From assembly GCA_023376005.1 (NCBI GenBank), contig CM042141.1, forward strand, positions 95,531,990 through 95,595,989: DNA of 64,000 bases. The letters are read 5' to 3'. Positions 11,075 to 22,530 of the stretch are shown here, one piece after another. The DNA comes from Doryteuthis pealeii. Lineage: Eukaryota > Mollusca > Cephalopoda > Myopsida > Loliginidae. The notes beneath the pieces were generated by a model that searched no databases, was not told where the DNA came from, and was given only the letters and a program-made list of their open reading frames with translations. A program made the position numbers and the translations under genes. The number at the start of each line of letters is the position of its first letter. Within the stretch, counting starts at the first letter, position 1.

Positions 11075-11460
11075 AAAGTAATGTTATATCCTTTATATAC
11101 TAACGCAACGGAAGGAAAGACAGGATAAACTCATTTACACTTTTAAGAATATCTAACCTTTTATAATAATACAGGAGCGTATCTATGGCATGACAGGTAG
11201 GGCACATGCCCTGGCGCCACTTAAAGGGGACGCCACTGAGAGGTACTGACAGCAGCATTTTCCCCATTTTTCTTTGCATTGCTATTCAGAATGCGCAGTT
11301 TCCATCGCCATCTGTGCGAGTTCATTTCAGTAGAAAAAATGAATACTTTTGTTTTTGAGAGCCTCGATGGTGTCAAGGGAGATGGGCTTTTGCTCTGCTA
11401 AGAGAAAAAACTGAAAATAAATAAATAAATAAAACGACTTTGACGTCATCATAGACCAAT
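11075..11460. other. Fragment of an unclassified transposon end; otherwise nothing
   Basis: 11173-11240 carries GGCACATGCCCTGGCGCCAC, which resembles ends of common animal hAT-type elements. The rest has no recognisable signal. Confidence 0.35.
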
Positions 11461-12200
11461 TTGCATGTGGTTGGTTGGATTTTAACGGCATGTCAACATT
11501 TATTGGGTTATTTTATGCAAAGATTTTTTTTGTTTTGTTTGGTTTGTTTTTACATATCAACCTCAGTGGGTCATTTGATGCCGACTAATTTTTTAAATAA
11601 ATTCTTTCTTAAGGATACTCAATTTTTCTATAGACTCATGTTTTTCTATTTAACCATAGATGTGACCTAACATGTACTACCACTCCGGTCAGAGTGGACC
11701 TGGAGCAATGGGGATGAAGAGGTGCTTCATATTCCCCAGACCCTCCAGAACTGGAGCCTCATCATCAGAAAGAGTTTAACGTCAATCACAGGACACCAAC
11801 TTCTAGTACCCATATGATAAAAAGGGTTGTGGGTTGCCATAAGGGCAATAAGGTTGGGGTAATCATAAAGGTGCTAGGGTTTGACGTGACCAGCTGATTG
11901 ATCAGAGGGGGCCTTCGACTACCGGTCTAACCTCAGTATGGGTCTAAGTGGAGTGGCGAGGTCATAGCCTGCTCATCCACCAAAGACATTTTGTTTTATT
12001 CATTCTTAATGGATATTGAATTTTAAAAAAATTTCTAAACTCATTTTTGAAACACATTTTTTAACTCAGTTTTCTATTTAACCCATAGATGGGACCCTAT
12101 CAGGTACTACCACTCCGGTTCAGGGTGGACCTGGGAGTAATGGCGGTGAGGGGGTATTCACACTCCCCAGAACTCTAGAATTGGAACTTCACTATTAGAT
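11461..12200 (+). repeat. Two consecutive family B copies
   Basis: The first runs to about 11990 and contains all family B landmarks. A second, shorter copy starts in the ATTCATTCTTAATGGATATT segment and repeats CATAGATGGGACC and the CACTCCGGTTCAG block at about 12110. Confidence 0.75.
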
Positions 12201-12350
12201 ACAATTAACGTACTACAAGGATACAATTTGCATCAATGAAAAGCAAGGTACAATTGTAATTTTTAGTAGTGTCATAAGTTGTTAATTTAAAGATTAATGT
12301 AATTGTTATATATAGCCATATATACCCACATCATACGTTGGATGTATAAC

Positions 12351-12382
<32 letters not shown>

Positions 12383-13184
12383 CAGACAGAGAGAGATACA
12401 TTAGAGATGATAGTTGATAATAGAGATGATAAGTGGTCTTTCTTGTAACTTCTGATAACTGACTAGTTGCTGCATACTCGTCTACTGGTTCTATCTAGTC
12501 GCAATTTTCTCTGGGCTGCTGTTAAGGGTTTCCTTTCAGGGTTGGTCTTCTTTGTTAATTCTTCTTTGGCTGGGCTGGTCATTGTCTAATATTTAATTAA
12601 TACAACGACTTGGTGTTCTTAATTATAAAGCTTTATTTCCCTAACCCGAATCCGCCCCGTGGATGAGTTGCGAACCCTAAGAGACAACCCTCATTGGTGC
12701 CGGCTTGCATCTGATTAACTAAAACTGAAAATTTTTCTCACGCGTCTGTAATGACGCGTTTTCAAGGGGTCATAACTGTCGGTAACTTTCCATGGACCAC
12801 GTTATTCTAATATTATAGGACACTAAATTAGAATATCTAACTACAGGTACGTTCATAATTTATGACTGCTCATAAATTATGTAACATAATTAACTTGGAA
12901 TTCTGTTGATTTTATGGTAAGTTGTCTAAAAATATGTCAGATGTTTAGACAGGAGCTCAATGTCAGTGCTGCGGATATATGCTATTTTCTGTAAATACGC
13001 CAATGTACACAAATAACATATAATTAGCATTAAAAGAAAGAATGACCCACGTCCTATCAGCTGAGACACTAAAATAATTCGACTGTTCCTCTGCAGAGGG
13101 GTAAAATCCCTGACTGATATTTTTCTTATTTAAAAAATGTAACAAAACATTTAGAGTGTTGTTTTTTTTTGGGGGGGGGGCTGG
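12201..13184. other. Mostly featureless; (AG)n/(ACAG)n microsatellite and a hairpin
   Basis: (GA)n and (CAGA)n at 12351-12395. A 28-nt hairpin CATAATTTATG..CATAAATTATG at about 12851-12880. No coding signal. Confidence 0.6.
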
Positions 13185-13760
13185 AACGGATTAATGGTAT
13201 TTCATTTTATTTCAATGGGAAAAATTTATTTGACATACGAGGAAATTGAATATTTTTGAATTTATCTGATGCTCGTGAACCCGTGATGCTTAAGGACAGA
13301 ATCCTAGTGGCTGAGCAGTCCGTGACCTGCAGCAATCCATTTTAGCCCTTAGGCTAGACGGGCAGGCGTAGAGGCTCCTTCCGATCAATCAGCAGGTCAC
13401 ATTAAGCCCTAGCACCTATAGGATTGTCACGACTCTTACCGTTATAGCAAACCCCCCAACCCTTTTTATTATATAAGCGCTAGAAGGCGGTGTTCGAGGG
13501 GTTAGTGTCCTGGGTATGACGTTAAACTGCATCTAATGATGAAGCTCTAATTTTGGAGCTTTGGGGAGTGTTGAGTACCCCTTCATCACCATTACTCCCA
13601 GGTCCACTCTGATCCGGAGTGGTAGTACCTGTTCGGGTCCCATCTATGGGTTAAATAGAAAAAGATGTTTTAAAAAATTGAGTACCCATCAAGAATAAAT
13701 AAAACAAAACGTCTTCGGCATAAAATAACCCAACAAAGGTTGACAACAAACCAAACAAAT
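13185..13760 (-). repeat. MITE fragment followed by family B copy
   Basis: 13185-13262 matches subterminal sequence of the MITE at 9795-10143. From 13262 a minus-strand family B copy runs to the GACAACAAACCAAAC tail. Confidence 0.7.
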
Positions 13761-14450
13761 GTGTCCGATTGAAGAATTATGTCCATGTTCACACTGAGGC
13801 TTATTTGATTAGCGTAGGTAATATAGCCATATGGCTTTACTGTTCTGTGGCAAGGTCAAAGACAGTGTAAGATTCATAGTTAATACACGAACATACAACT
13901 CCGACACGTGGGCTGGACATAACATTTCATATAAAAAACAGCACATTTATACAAGATACAGTAATAATGAAATACATGTACATAAACATACAAGAGTAGA
14001 GATTAAAGGACTGGAGAGTCCATACATTAAAAATCACTTACTAGTGATGAGGGGCCGAAGCCCCCATGGGAGTTGCATAGCGTTGGGGGCAGAAGCCCCC
14101 ACCGAGAAGGGTCTGACAATGTGTCTAACCCATGTGGGTACCTACGAGAAGAGGTAGCTAAGAGGCAGGGAGTTTCAAAACCGCGCTTAAATACCAGAGG
14201 TCCCCTGGTGGTCGGCACGGAAACACCAGCGGGAAGATAACTCTTCCAGGCAAAGGGAAGATAATCTCAACAACAATAAAGAATAGCAGTCGAGAAAAGA
14301 AGGTTGAGAATGGGTTTCTGTGACTGTCATGTGACACCATAATAGACATGCCAATTCTCTAAGGGGGGGTTATTTCTTGTATCTCTACAATAACATTTTG
14401 ACATGAAAAGGCAAAGTAAAAACAAATATACTCGTCAATAACTTAAAGGA
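13761..14450. other. Unclassified; GC-rich hairpin pair at 14046-14101
   Basis: GGGGCCGAAGCCCCC and GGGGGCAGAAGCCCCC lie within 56 bases in otherwise AT-rich DNA. The surrounding 108-codon frame (13831-14157) has no motif and I do not regard it as a gene. Confidence 0.6.
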
Positions 14451-14451
14451 T

Positions 14452-14697
14452 TTGTAAAGTCATTGGGGTGGACTAGTTGGTATCAGCCAGAGAGTGAGAG
14501 AGTCTATCCTCTTTTCAGTAGCGCTAGACCAAGGAGATTGTTTTGGCGTCTGAGGTGGATCACCACACCTACCATCAGTTCCTCACTTTACCGCACAGAT
14601 TCCTGTGTTAATCATACGCTGAGTTGGGGAGGGCCGGTATCAAACCAGGAACCTTGTGATTCCTAGTCGGACGCTCTACCGACTGAGCTAGTTTTAA
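14452..14697 (-). repeat. SINE family T (tRNA-derived)
   Basis: The minus-strand head carries box A TAGCTCAGTCGGTAGAGCGT and a box-B-like GGTTCCTGGTTTGATACCGG, followed by the family body. Same family as 25364-25612. Confidence 0.85.
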
Positions 14698-14834
14698 TCT
14701 ATGACCGCTGGTATTGGTTTTTGGGGCAACATTCAATAGATTAAATTTGAATAAAATCCATGGATATATTTAATACCGAAGAAAGTCATTTTGATAAACA
14801 AAGGACTCAGATTGCTTGTAGTACCTGCTTTTGC

Positions 14835-14950
14835 TGAGGTAGTCACCCAATTAAGCATTATACAGGCTCATCGCTGCTTAACTTCGGTGATCTAGCTGGA
14901 TGATTTCCAGGAGACACAGTGCTTGATACAGCCCATTAAGTGTTGTTGAT
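14835..14950 (-). repeat. 5S rRNA-derived SINE, fragment
   Basis: The minus strand reads CTAGATCACCGAAGTTAAGC, then AGCGATGAGCCTG and TTGGGTGAC. These are the 5S rRNA internal promoter region (box A and box C). The rest of a 5S gene is missing. Confidence 0.8.
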
Positions 14951-15387
14951 GATGGGAGCAAAACATAAAATGCCCTTGTCAATAAATCAGAACCAACATC
15001 TTGTTCCTCAGTTCTGTATCTGATTGAATAACGAAAAGGCAGACAGGAGAGTTCAACTCTGCGTTCTTGAAGTTTACTATTTTTGATCTTGGTGCGTTTT
15101 CAATAACCAAACATGAAAGCCGCTGAGCATTGGTCGGTTATTTAAAGTGAAATGTTGCCTCGCAAGAAAATGGCCTCACTTCATAAAAGTCTCGGTGATT
15201 GATGTTGCTTCTTTTTAAACAGCAGGAAAATGCAATTCCCTTCCTTGCAAAGTATTAAAACGCCGATGTTGCCATTCTACCTCCCCCGCCCCCCGAATCA
15301 AAGTAGCTGAAATACATGAGATGCGCCCATTCAACGGGAAAGGGAAGATCCTTTTCAATTGGATGTAAGGTAGACAACTTCATTGTT

Positions 15388-15583
15388 TCTTTAGAAAATT
15401 TAAATACCTTTACTACTAGAGTAGTTTGGTTTAGCTAAGTCTATATTCAAGTTGGAGGCGCGTGGTGTAATGGTTACCATCGTAGGAAATGGACATGGCG
15501 AGACAAGTTCAAATCCAAAGTGATATTTATCTCCCAATATCATCAAAGCATTGTGTTAAAATAAAACGGCCTCAATGGTGTCG
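15388..15583 (+). repeat. Direct repeat copy 1 with tRNA-like head
   Basis: About 195 bp, repeated at 16209-16403 with moderate divergence. It contains GGCGCGTGGTGTAATGGTTA and GTTCAAATCC (family A-type tRNA head) and ends near AAAACGGCCTCAATGGTGT. The two copies bracket an LTR-like block. Confidence 0.75.
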
Positions 15584-16064
15584 TGTAATTTAGATATATT
15601 GTTATAGACAAGTGTATGTTTGCAAAAGAAAACGGATGAGAGGATTGGATTTAATTTCGTTTATTTTGAATAAACAGAAGCTGGTAGACTTAAAAATATT
15701 TTCTTCCACTCGGTATGAGCTCAGGAGGCGACGGGAGAAAGTCTGATCTTGACTTGGTTGAGTGGGGCGTGGTGATGCGGTGTGAGTCAGTAAGTTCAGC
15801 TGTCTTTGATCTTGTCTGAAATGTAACGCGTGAAGTTCTTCTGTGTACCAGTACCTTCGTAACTTTTAGTCGGCCGTTTTATAGCCGTGTTTGAGATCGA
15901 AATCAGATTTGGTGTGAAAGTTTATGATAGGTTGAAAACGGGACCTTTTTTTAATTGTCTGTTAATTTAGAAATCGGAAGCTTGTGCGGAGCCTCATGCA
16001 CAAAGACATGTTTTGTTCATTGTGTTTGAAGCTACTGTCGGGTCAACATCCTGTTGATGTTACA
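15584..16064 (-). mobile_element. LTR-like element, inverted relative of 45630-46115
   Basis: Minus-strand sequence starts TGTAACATCAA and has CTATAAAACGG as a TATA box, plus AATAAACGAAATT as a poly(A) signal. It ends in TTACA, giving a TGT...ACA outline of 481 bp. The related block at 45630 has the same TATA box, spacing and start. No target duplication is visible, so the ends are provisional. No internal coding region, so probably a solo LTR. Confidence 0.6.
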
Positions 16065-16208
16065 TTCCTTTAACCAAATATATATTTGTTGGATTCTATT
16101 CTGGAGTGTTTTAATTTGTTTTGTTGGTGTTTGGGTGTATTGAGTTGGGGGAATTTGTGAATCAGGAGAGATATTTATTTCTGTTGTATAACACTAACTT
16201 TACTTGTT

Positions 16209-16403
16209 TCTTTAGAAAAGTTAAATGTCTCTTCTACTATAGTAGTTTAGTTCAGCTCAGTCGATATTCAAGTTAGAGGCACGTGGTGTAATGGTTAGCA
16301 TCGCAGGAAATGAACACGGCGAGACGAGTTCAAATCCAAAGCAATATTTATCTCCTAATAAGACCAAAGCATTGGGTTAAAATAAAACGGCCTCAATGAT
16401 GTG
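16209..16403 (+). repeat. Direct repeat copy 2 with tRNA-like head
   Basis: Partner of 15388-15583. Head GGCACGTGGTGTAATGGTTA and box B GTTCAAATCC. Confidence 0.75.
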
Positions 16404-16605
16404 GTTTATTGTAAATACATGTTGTTACTTTACTATATGCCTATTTAACTTCATCATATCCAACTACCAATGGGGACTGTTATTTCGCTGCATCGTTAAC
16501 TCCAATATTGGAACTTCATTGGAAATTTATATCAATTGTCTTCTGGTTTCCAGCCAAGAGATGAACTTATTTGTATGATTCTTCTCTTATAAATAACTTA
16601 AACAT

Positions 16606-16955
16606 AGGCGCTGGTGGTGTAATGGTTATAGTCGTAGGAAATGGACATGGTGAACAGAATTCAAATCCTAGACGCAACTGTTTGTATTTCACATAGCACT
16701 GATACTATTTGGAAAGCTATGAATCCAACTATTCTCCCTTCAGCTATGGATAAATTGTAGGACAGACAGGGCTCAATAACCTTGGTAGGGCAACCGGTCT
16801 AGGAGAAGGAAAACTGATTTCAAAGATACTCTCCTCTCGTTAGTCAAAACTACTTTGAGAGATCTTCCTCTTCTCTTTTCCATGTGAAGTTTAAAAGCTT
16901 CCCCGGTAAAAAAATGACCCTGTGTTTCATCTGAGATTGGGAAGGGCTAAATACA
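16606..16955 (+). repeat. SINE family A, long variant
   Basis: Head GGTGGTGTAATGGTTATAG, box B TTCAAATCC, body, and the alternative 3' half also seen at 1360-1475. Confidence 0.8.
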
Positions 16956-16979
16956 AACTATGAAAAATAAATAGAAAAA

Positions 16980-17215
16980 TGTCTGAGCATTCCCCTATGA
17001 ATCGCAAGTTTCCGGGTTCGATACCAGTCCTCGTTAACTCAGTGCATAAGTAGAACACCTTGGGTAATCTGATCTGTGCGGTGAAACATCTGGGAGCTGA
17101 CAGTAGATGTGGTGCTCCACGTCAGCAAAAATAATCTCCCTGATCTAGTGCTAGCGAAAATGGGATAGACTCCTTCGCTGTTTGGCTGATACCAATTCGT
17201 AGACTTTATTTTCAC
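16980..17215 (+). repeat. SINE family T, 5'-truncated
   Basis: Begins in box B (GGGTTCGATACCAGTCC) and continues through the full family T body to CTGATACCAATTCG. Confidence 0.8.
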
Positions 17216-17540
17216 TACAATAGTATCTATCAGCTTAAGAAATTGACCTTGTGTCAATCCTGCTCGTACAAATTGGTATTGTTTATTGTCAATAAATTTG
17301 AACATGTATCTATTTTTCTACATAATTTTCTATTTTCCTACATTATCACCATTTTGGCCGATGCATTTTTGTAGACGTTATGGCATAATTATTTTGTATG
17401 CCCATGAGATACTAGCTCGCTGGCATGGCGACAACGATACGATGAACCTCGTTGTCCTTGCAAATTCCCTACACCACTTGCAGACGTTTTTGACATCCAT
17501 GCATGATTCGCCATACTCTTCTGTTAATTGGTGAAAATAT

Positions 17541-17812
17541 CCTCACAGGGTGCCTCAGATATGTGGTCTTAAACCAAACTAATCTTAATAAATACCCAGG
17601 AGATTATTACTATTCTAGTGATTCGATCCTCACAGGGTGCCTCAGATATGTGGTCTTAAACCAAACTAATCTTAATAAATACCCAGGAGATTATTACTAT
17701 TCTAGTGATTTCGATCCTCACAGGGTGCCTCAGATATGTGGTCTTAAACCAAACTAATCTTAATAATACCCAGGAGATTATTACTATTCTAGTGATTTCG
17801 ATCCTCACAGCA
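17541..17812. repeat. Tandem repeat, ~88 bp x 3
   Basis: Units start with CCTCACAGGGTGCCTCAG at 17541, 17628 and 17716, with a partial start at 17803. Periods are 87, 88 and 87. The units are nearly identical, which suggests recent duplication. Confidence 0.95.
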
Positions 17813-17814
17813 GT

Positions 17815-19115
17815 TTAAGATTCTATTGTATTTTTTTGAATTTTATTTCTTATTTGATCTTATTTCATTTTATTTTATACTAACACAGGTTCTTCAAGGA
17901 GGAGAGCTAGGCTCAGTCATACCCTTCCACAGAAGACTATTGATGTGTGGAAAAAATTGACAGCTGGTTAGCCGTATTGTTAACAGTTAGTCAGGTAAGA
18001 AAGGGAACAGTTACTTACCTTGAGATGTCCGTTTCCTTATTTACACTAAACAAAAAAGCAATGATTAATCCTTATTAACATTTATAGTCAGCGGTTTGGC
18101 GCCAGAAATGTCACGTGATCACTGATTTGTTAAATCGAAAAAGTAAAAAGTACCTTTCACTTCCGTATCTTCAAGTTAATAGACCTGAAGAGAATCGCGA
18201 AAAGGCATAATTCTTTCACAAATCTCCAAGGAATCACATCAGATTTCTCAAGGGAGGTTCCGTTACCTTTTTTCTGGCCTCACCAATCTCACAACATTAT
18301 TTTTCTCTCCTTTTATTCTTTGGCATCGAAGAATAATTTCCTCAATTGATAACAATAAAGATGCTGCAATACAGTGAACGTTTCTTTTATTAAATATAAA
18401 TAATATGCAAATTGCTTAATGACTACATTCTATAGAATCAATAATAATAATCTATATATCAAAACGCTTGTACTTCCGTGTGTCATGTCCTATCATCACG
18501 TCAGATAAATGATGGTCCATTCCGTTTTGATGTTTCAATTGAATGAAATGGAATGGAAAGAAGAAAGAAAAAGAATTCAAGACATGAATGCAAGTGTTCG
18601 AATTTTACAACCAGTTTTCACCTCAGATAAATAATGGACCATTCCGTTTTGACTGTGGGAAAAGAAAAGAAAGAAAAAGAACATGCTACACAACCGAAAG
18701 AAAAAGAAACAAAATACAAGAAAGAAAGTAAAAGAAAAGAGACTGGGAAAAGATTGAGAGAGAAAGAGAACGAGAATTCGAGCGAAAGCGATACAGACGC
18801 ATATCGTCTGTTTCAATGGAATGCGATTCTATAACTCTTAGGCATAAAATAACCCCAGACAGGTTAACATGCTATTAAAATCAATCAATCAAAAACTGGT
18901 ATAGAGTAAATAATAATAATATCCATGTATAAGAAAAGTAGAGGATTTGAAATATATAAACTACAATACGCCCATAAATAAGTATACATTAACAATCCTT
19001 TTTATTAGAGAATTAATTTTCTTCTAAATAAAAAATACCAGTTTTATTATTCCTAGGGGAACATTACCAAAATGGATATTATAAGATATTATCTATTTAC
19101 CAAAATCTTCAACAT
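17815..19115. other. No gene; A/G-rich stretch and a locally duplicated segment
   Basis: A CCATTCCGTTTTGA-type segment followed by an AAGAAAG-rich run occurs at about 18515 and 18640. Frames here are Lys/Glu- or Phe-rich by composition. A short family B piece lies at about 19150-19225. Confidence 0.6.
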
Positions 19116-19447
19116 TGTGTCACTCTACCCAAATGTCCTGGATGTAGAACTGCATATATTAATGAAATTCCAATTCTAGAACTTTGGGGAGTGTAGAGTA
19201 CCCCTTCGTCGCCAGAACCCCTCTTCACTCCGAATTGTAAGGTATTTACACAAGGCCGAATGTATAACATATCGAGTGATGATCGAACTCGATATTCAGC
19301 AGAAATAGATTGTATAAGTTGTATAAGGTTGTTGTATAAGTTTATATCATTTGTACCTTTTATGAATGTCTGATCAGCTTTACACGAATCTGATAAGCGG
19401 TTAGAACTTTTAAAGCATAATCTTTGCTTAATCAGCATGGTTGATGA

Positions 19448-19495
19448 ACAAGAAGAAGAAGAAGAAGAAGAAGAAGAAGAAGAAGAAGAAGAAGA
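19448..19495 (+). repeat. (GAA)n microsatellite
   Basis: Sixteen uninterrupted GAA/AGA triplets. Confidence 0.97.
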
Positions 19496-19856
19496 AATTC
19501 ATCAAGGGATGCCCCAGGTTTCAGTTGACAAGTAGCAAAGATGTCTAGCAAAGATTTCATTTGCCATCTTTAATGTACAGTTTCCTTAATGCATCAAAAG
19601 TAGTTACACTTTATCAATAGAGAGAATTGTAAAGCTTATTATAGATACAGCTGATTAGATTCTTGTATTTGTCATGAGGATTGTCATTACTGCCCTCAAA
19701 GAAGTTGTTCAATATTCTTAACTGGTGTTCTTTGGCTGCTCTAGGTGAATTAGAATTAAGATCTCATCTATGCAGTCTTCTTCTCTATAATAATAATAAT
19801 AATGATAATAATAATAATAATAATAATTATTATTATTATTATTATTATTATTGAGG

Positions 19857-20047
19857 TTTTCACACCTGCCGTAGCCGATGGTTCACTGGAGGCTGAGTGA
19901 CAGCAAGTCTCCTCAGGTATCCAGGACTCTTCTGAGCATTCTAGCCGATCTCAACAATGCTGTAGTTTGGATGGTCTCGATTCTTCCTCTGATTTCCAGT
20001 TCTCCCAAATTCTTTTTCAGATCTTTGCGGACCGTTCCAAGGACACC
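19857..20047 (-). mobile_element. R4/Dong-like LINE 3' tail, fragment 1
   Basis: Minus-strand 3'-terminal segment of the same family but a different subfamily from the next copy. Its downstream end (low coordinates) is a (TAA/ATT)n tract at 19787-19855. Truncated upstream where the next copy's ATTATT tail begins. Confidence 0.8.
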
Positions 20048-21240
20048 AATTTCATTATTTTATTTACTCCTTTTGAGTTTTCACATCAGTGTTAGCTGAT
20101 GGTCTTTCACTGGAGTCTGAGTGACAGCAAGTCTCCTCAGGTCTCCAGGACTCTTCTGAGTATTCTGGCAGATTGCAGCAGTGCAGTGTTCTGAATGGTT
20201 TCAATCCTTCCTCTGATATCCAAACTTTCCAAGCCCTTTTCTAATCCTTTTGGACTGTTCCAAGTGCACCAACTACAATTGGTATCACTTTCACTTTCAT
20301 ATTCCATAACTTTTTCAGTTCTCTGGCAAGGTCCAGATATTTGTCTATTTTTTCATTTTCCTTTAACTTCACTCTGTGATCTGCTGGCACTGCAAAATCC
20401 ACCAGTTGACAAGTTCTTTCTTTTTTGTTTATCAACACTAGGTCTGGCCTTCTTGCTGGGATAAGGTGATCCGTTTTCATCTCAAAGTCCCAGAGAATTT
20501 TGTGCGTTTCGTTCTCAAGAACAGATTCTGGTTTATGCATATACCATTTTGTTGTGTGGTCAAAATTAAATTTTTTGCATAATTCCCAGTGGATCACCTC
20601 CCCAACCCAGTCGTGTCTAGTTTTGTATTCTCGTTGTGCTAGTTTGCTACATTCGCAGAGTATATGGTTAACAGTCTCATCTCTGTTACCGCAAAGTCTA
20701 CATTTACTATTTTGTTGGGTCTTATCAATTTTTGCTTTGATGTAGTTTGTTCTTATTGCATTATTTTGTGCAGCAATTATAAGTGATTCTGTTTCTCTTT
20801 TGAGGTTTCCTTTTCTTAACCATGTCCAAGTCTTTTCATGTGCAACCTCTTCTATTTGTCGTTTGAAGCGTCCGTATAATTGTTTTTCTTCCCATTTTTG
20901 TTTTCTAGTCTTTGACGTTTTTTTGTTTGTCCACCTGCCGTTTCTATTGTTGGCCGCCATAAGTAGTTTGTCTTTGCTCTTCCTTGTGTAATCTTCAAGT
21001 TGCTGGATTGTGGTTTCTACGCATTCCTCTATGTTGGCAAGACCTCTTCCCCCTTCCTTTCTTGACACATACAATCTATCTCTATCATCTCTAGGGTGGA
21101 GAGCCTTGTGCATTGTCATTAATTTTCTCGTCCTTTGGTCTATTTGTCTGAGTTCTTCTTTTGTCCATTTTAAGAATGGTCCTGAGTATCTTATAATGGG
21201 GACAGCCCAGGTATTAATTCCTTTGATCAGGTTTCTGCTG
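20048..21240 (-). mobile_element. R4/Dong-like LINE, 5'-truncated copy with readable C-terminal frame
   Basis: The best preserved of four head-to-tail fragments. It contains the end of the reverse transcriptase, the zinc knuckle and the restriction-like endonuclease. A frameshift near 20241 separates the last ~50 codons. Its truncated upstream end is fused to a (TTA)n tract (21241-21292), which is also the tail of the next fragment. Confidence 0.85.
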
Positions 21241-21311
21241 TTGAGTTTATTATTATTATTATTATTATTATTATTTATTATTATTATTATTTTACTATGA
21301 CAGTTTTTCAC
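20241..21311 (-). CDS. C-terminal RT / zinc knuckle / restriction-like endonuclease of a non-LTR retrotransposon
   Basis: A 356-codon frame. Its first ~21 residues, including the start and an Asn run, are encoded by the flanking (TTA)n microsatellite, so the ATG is fortuitous. Residues 25-110 are the post-palm RT region (GPFLKWTKEELRQID, then YVSRKEGGRGL). A CCHC knuckle follows at C204, C207, H216 and C221. The endonuclease has RRPD at 287-290 and D305, matching the R-PD-X(12-14)-D pattern of RLE LINEs, then KYLDLARELKKLW at 324-336. This domain would nick target DNA to prime reverse transcription. The fragment lacks most of the RT and is frameshifted after residue 350, so it is not autonomous. 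R4/Dong clade is favoured over R2 because of the microsatellite target. Confident on family, moderate on clade. Confidence 0.85.
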   Translation of the reverse strand: MKNCHSKIIIIINNNNNNNNNKLNSRNLIKGINTWAVPIIRYSGPFLKWTKEELRQIDQRTRKLMTMHKALHPRDDRDRLYVSRKEGGRGLANIEECVETTIQQLEDYTRKSKDKLLMAANNRNGRWTNKKTSKTRKQKWEEKQLYGRFKRQIEEVAHEKTWTWLRKGNLKRETESLIIAAQNNAIRTNYIKAKIDKTQQNSKCRLCGNRDETVNHILCECSKLAQREYKTRHDWVGEVIHWELCKKFNFDHTTKWYMHKPESVLENETHKILWDFEMKTDHLIPARRPDLVLINKKERTCQLVDFAVPADHRVKLKENEKIDKYLDLARELKKLWNMKVKVIPIVVGALGTVQKD

Positions 21312-21535
21312 ACACGTCTTAGCTGGTAGTTCACTAGAGGCTGAGTGACAGCAAGTCTCCTCAGGTATGCAGGACTCTTCTGAGTATTCTAGCCGATTTT
21401 AGTAATGCTGTTGTTTAGATCGTTTCGATTCTACCTCTGATTTCCAATTCATCCAGATTCTTTTCTAAACCATTGGGGACCTTTCCAAGTGCACCAATTA
21501 CAATTGGTACGACCTTTACCTTCATGTTCCACAAT
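21296..21535 (-). mobile_element. R4/Dong-like LINE 3' tail, fragment 3
   Basis: Minus-strand tail beginning after the (TTA)n at 21241-21292, up to the KVKV coding region. It then breaks into a short unrelated segment (21536-21590). Confidence 0.75.
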
Positions 21536-21589
21536 TATTTTTTTGTAGTTTGAATGGTCCCCAACAGTTTAGAAAACAGAGAAAGAACT

Positions 21590-22494
21590 GAGACCATCCA
21601 GACAACACCATTGTTAAGAGAAGGACTATTTTGGGTATTCTAGCTGATTTCAGCAATGCTGTTGTCTGAATGATTTCAATTCTTCCTGATTTCCAGTTCC
21701 TCTAGTATTTTTTTCCAAGGTTTTTGGGATCGTTCCTAGTGCAACAACTACAATTTCACTTTCACCCTCATATTCTACTGCTTTTTCAAGTCCAGGTATT
21801 TGTCTATCTTTTCTTTTTCCTTCATCTTCACCCAATGATCAGCTGGAACTGCAAAATCTACCAGATGACAAGTTCTCTTTTTTTTTCTTAATCAATACTA
21901 GATCTGGTCTTCTAGCTGGGATAAGGTGATCCGTCTTAATCTCAAAGTCCCTGAGTATGCGTTTCATTCTTAAAAACAGATTCTGGTTTATGCATATACC
22001 ATTTGGTTGTATGGTCAAAATTTTGTTTTTTGCATAATTCCCAGTGGATCACCTTTCCAACCCAGTTGTACCTAGTTTTGTATTCCCATTGTGCTAGTTT
22101 GCTACATTCACTTAATACATGGTTTACAATATCATCTCTGTGAATCTAAATTTCCTATTCTGTGTCTTATCAATTTTTGTTTTGATATAATTTGTTCTTA
22201 TGGCATTGTTTTGTGCAGCAATTATTAGCGATTCAATTTCTTTCTTAAGGTTTCCTCTTCTTAACCATGTCCAAGTCTGTTTATGTACAACCTCTCCAAT
22301 TTGACGTTTGAAGTATCCATATAATTGTTTTTCTTCCCCATTTCTGTTTTCTTGTTTTCGTTGTTTTTCTGTTTGTCCATATGTTTCAGCTGATGTTATT
22401 GGCTGCCAAAAGTAATCTTTCTTTGCTCTTTTTTTGTGTATTCTTCGAGTCCTTGGATTGTGACATCTACGCAATCCTCTAGGTTGACAAGACC
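21590..22494 (-). pseudogene. R4/Dong-like LINE, fragment 4, frameshifted
   Basis: 22124-22474 reads YGYFKRQIGEVVHKQTWTWL and TESLIIAAQ-type sequence close to the 20241-21311 protein. The zinc knuckle is deleted or frameshifted at about 22130. The C-terminal part is recognisable at 21650-21835. Its upstream end is fused to a (TTA)n tract at 22495-22528. Confidence 0.8.

Positions 22495-22528
<34 letters not shown>

Positions 22529-22530
<2 letters not shown>

Noticed and set aside
13831..14157. 108-codon frame as a possible small gene
   Set aside because: No motif, runs through the GC hairpins, no splice or start context; likely chance.
17503..17757. 84-codon frame with internal amino-acid repeats as a repeat protein
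   Set aside because: It is the translation of the 88-bp tandem repeat, whose period (87-88) does not hold the frame in all units.
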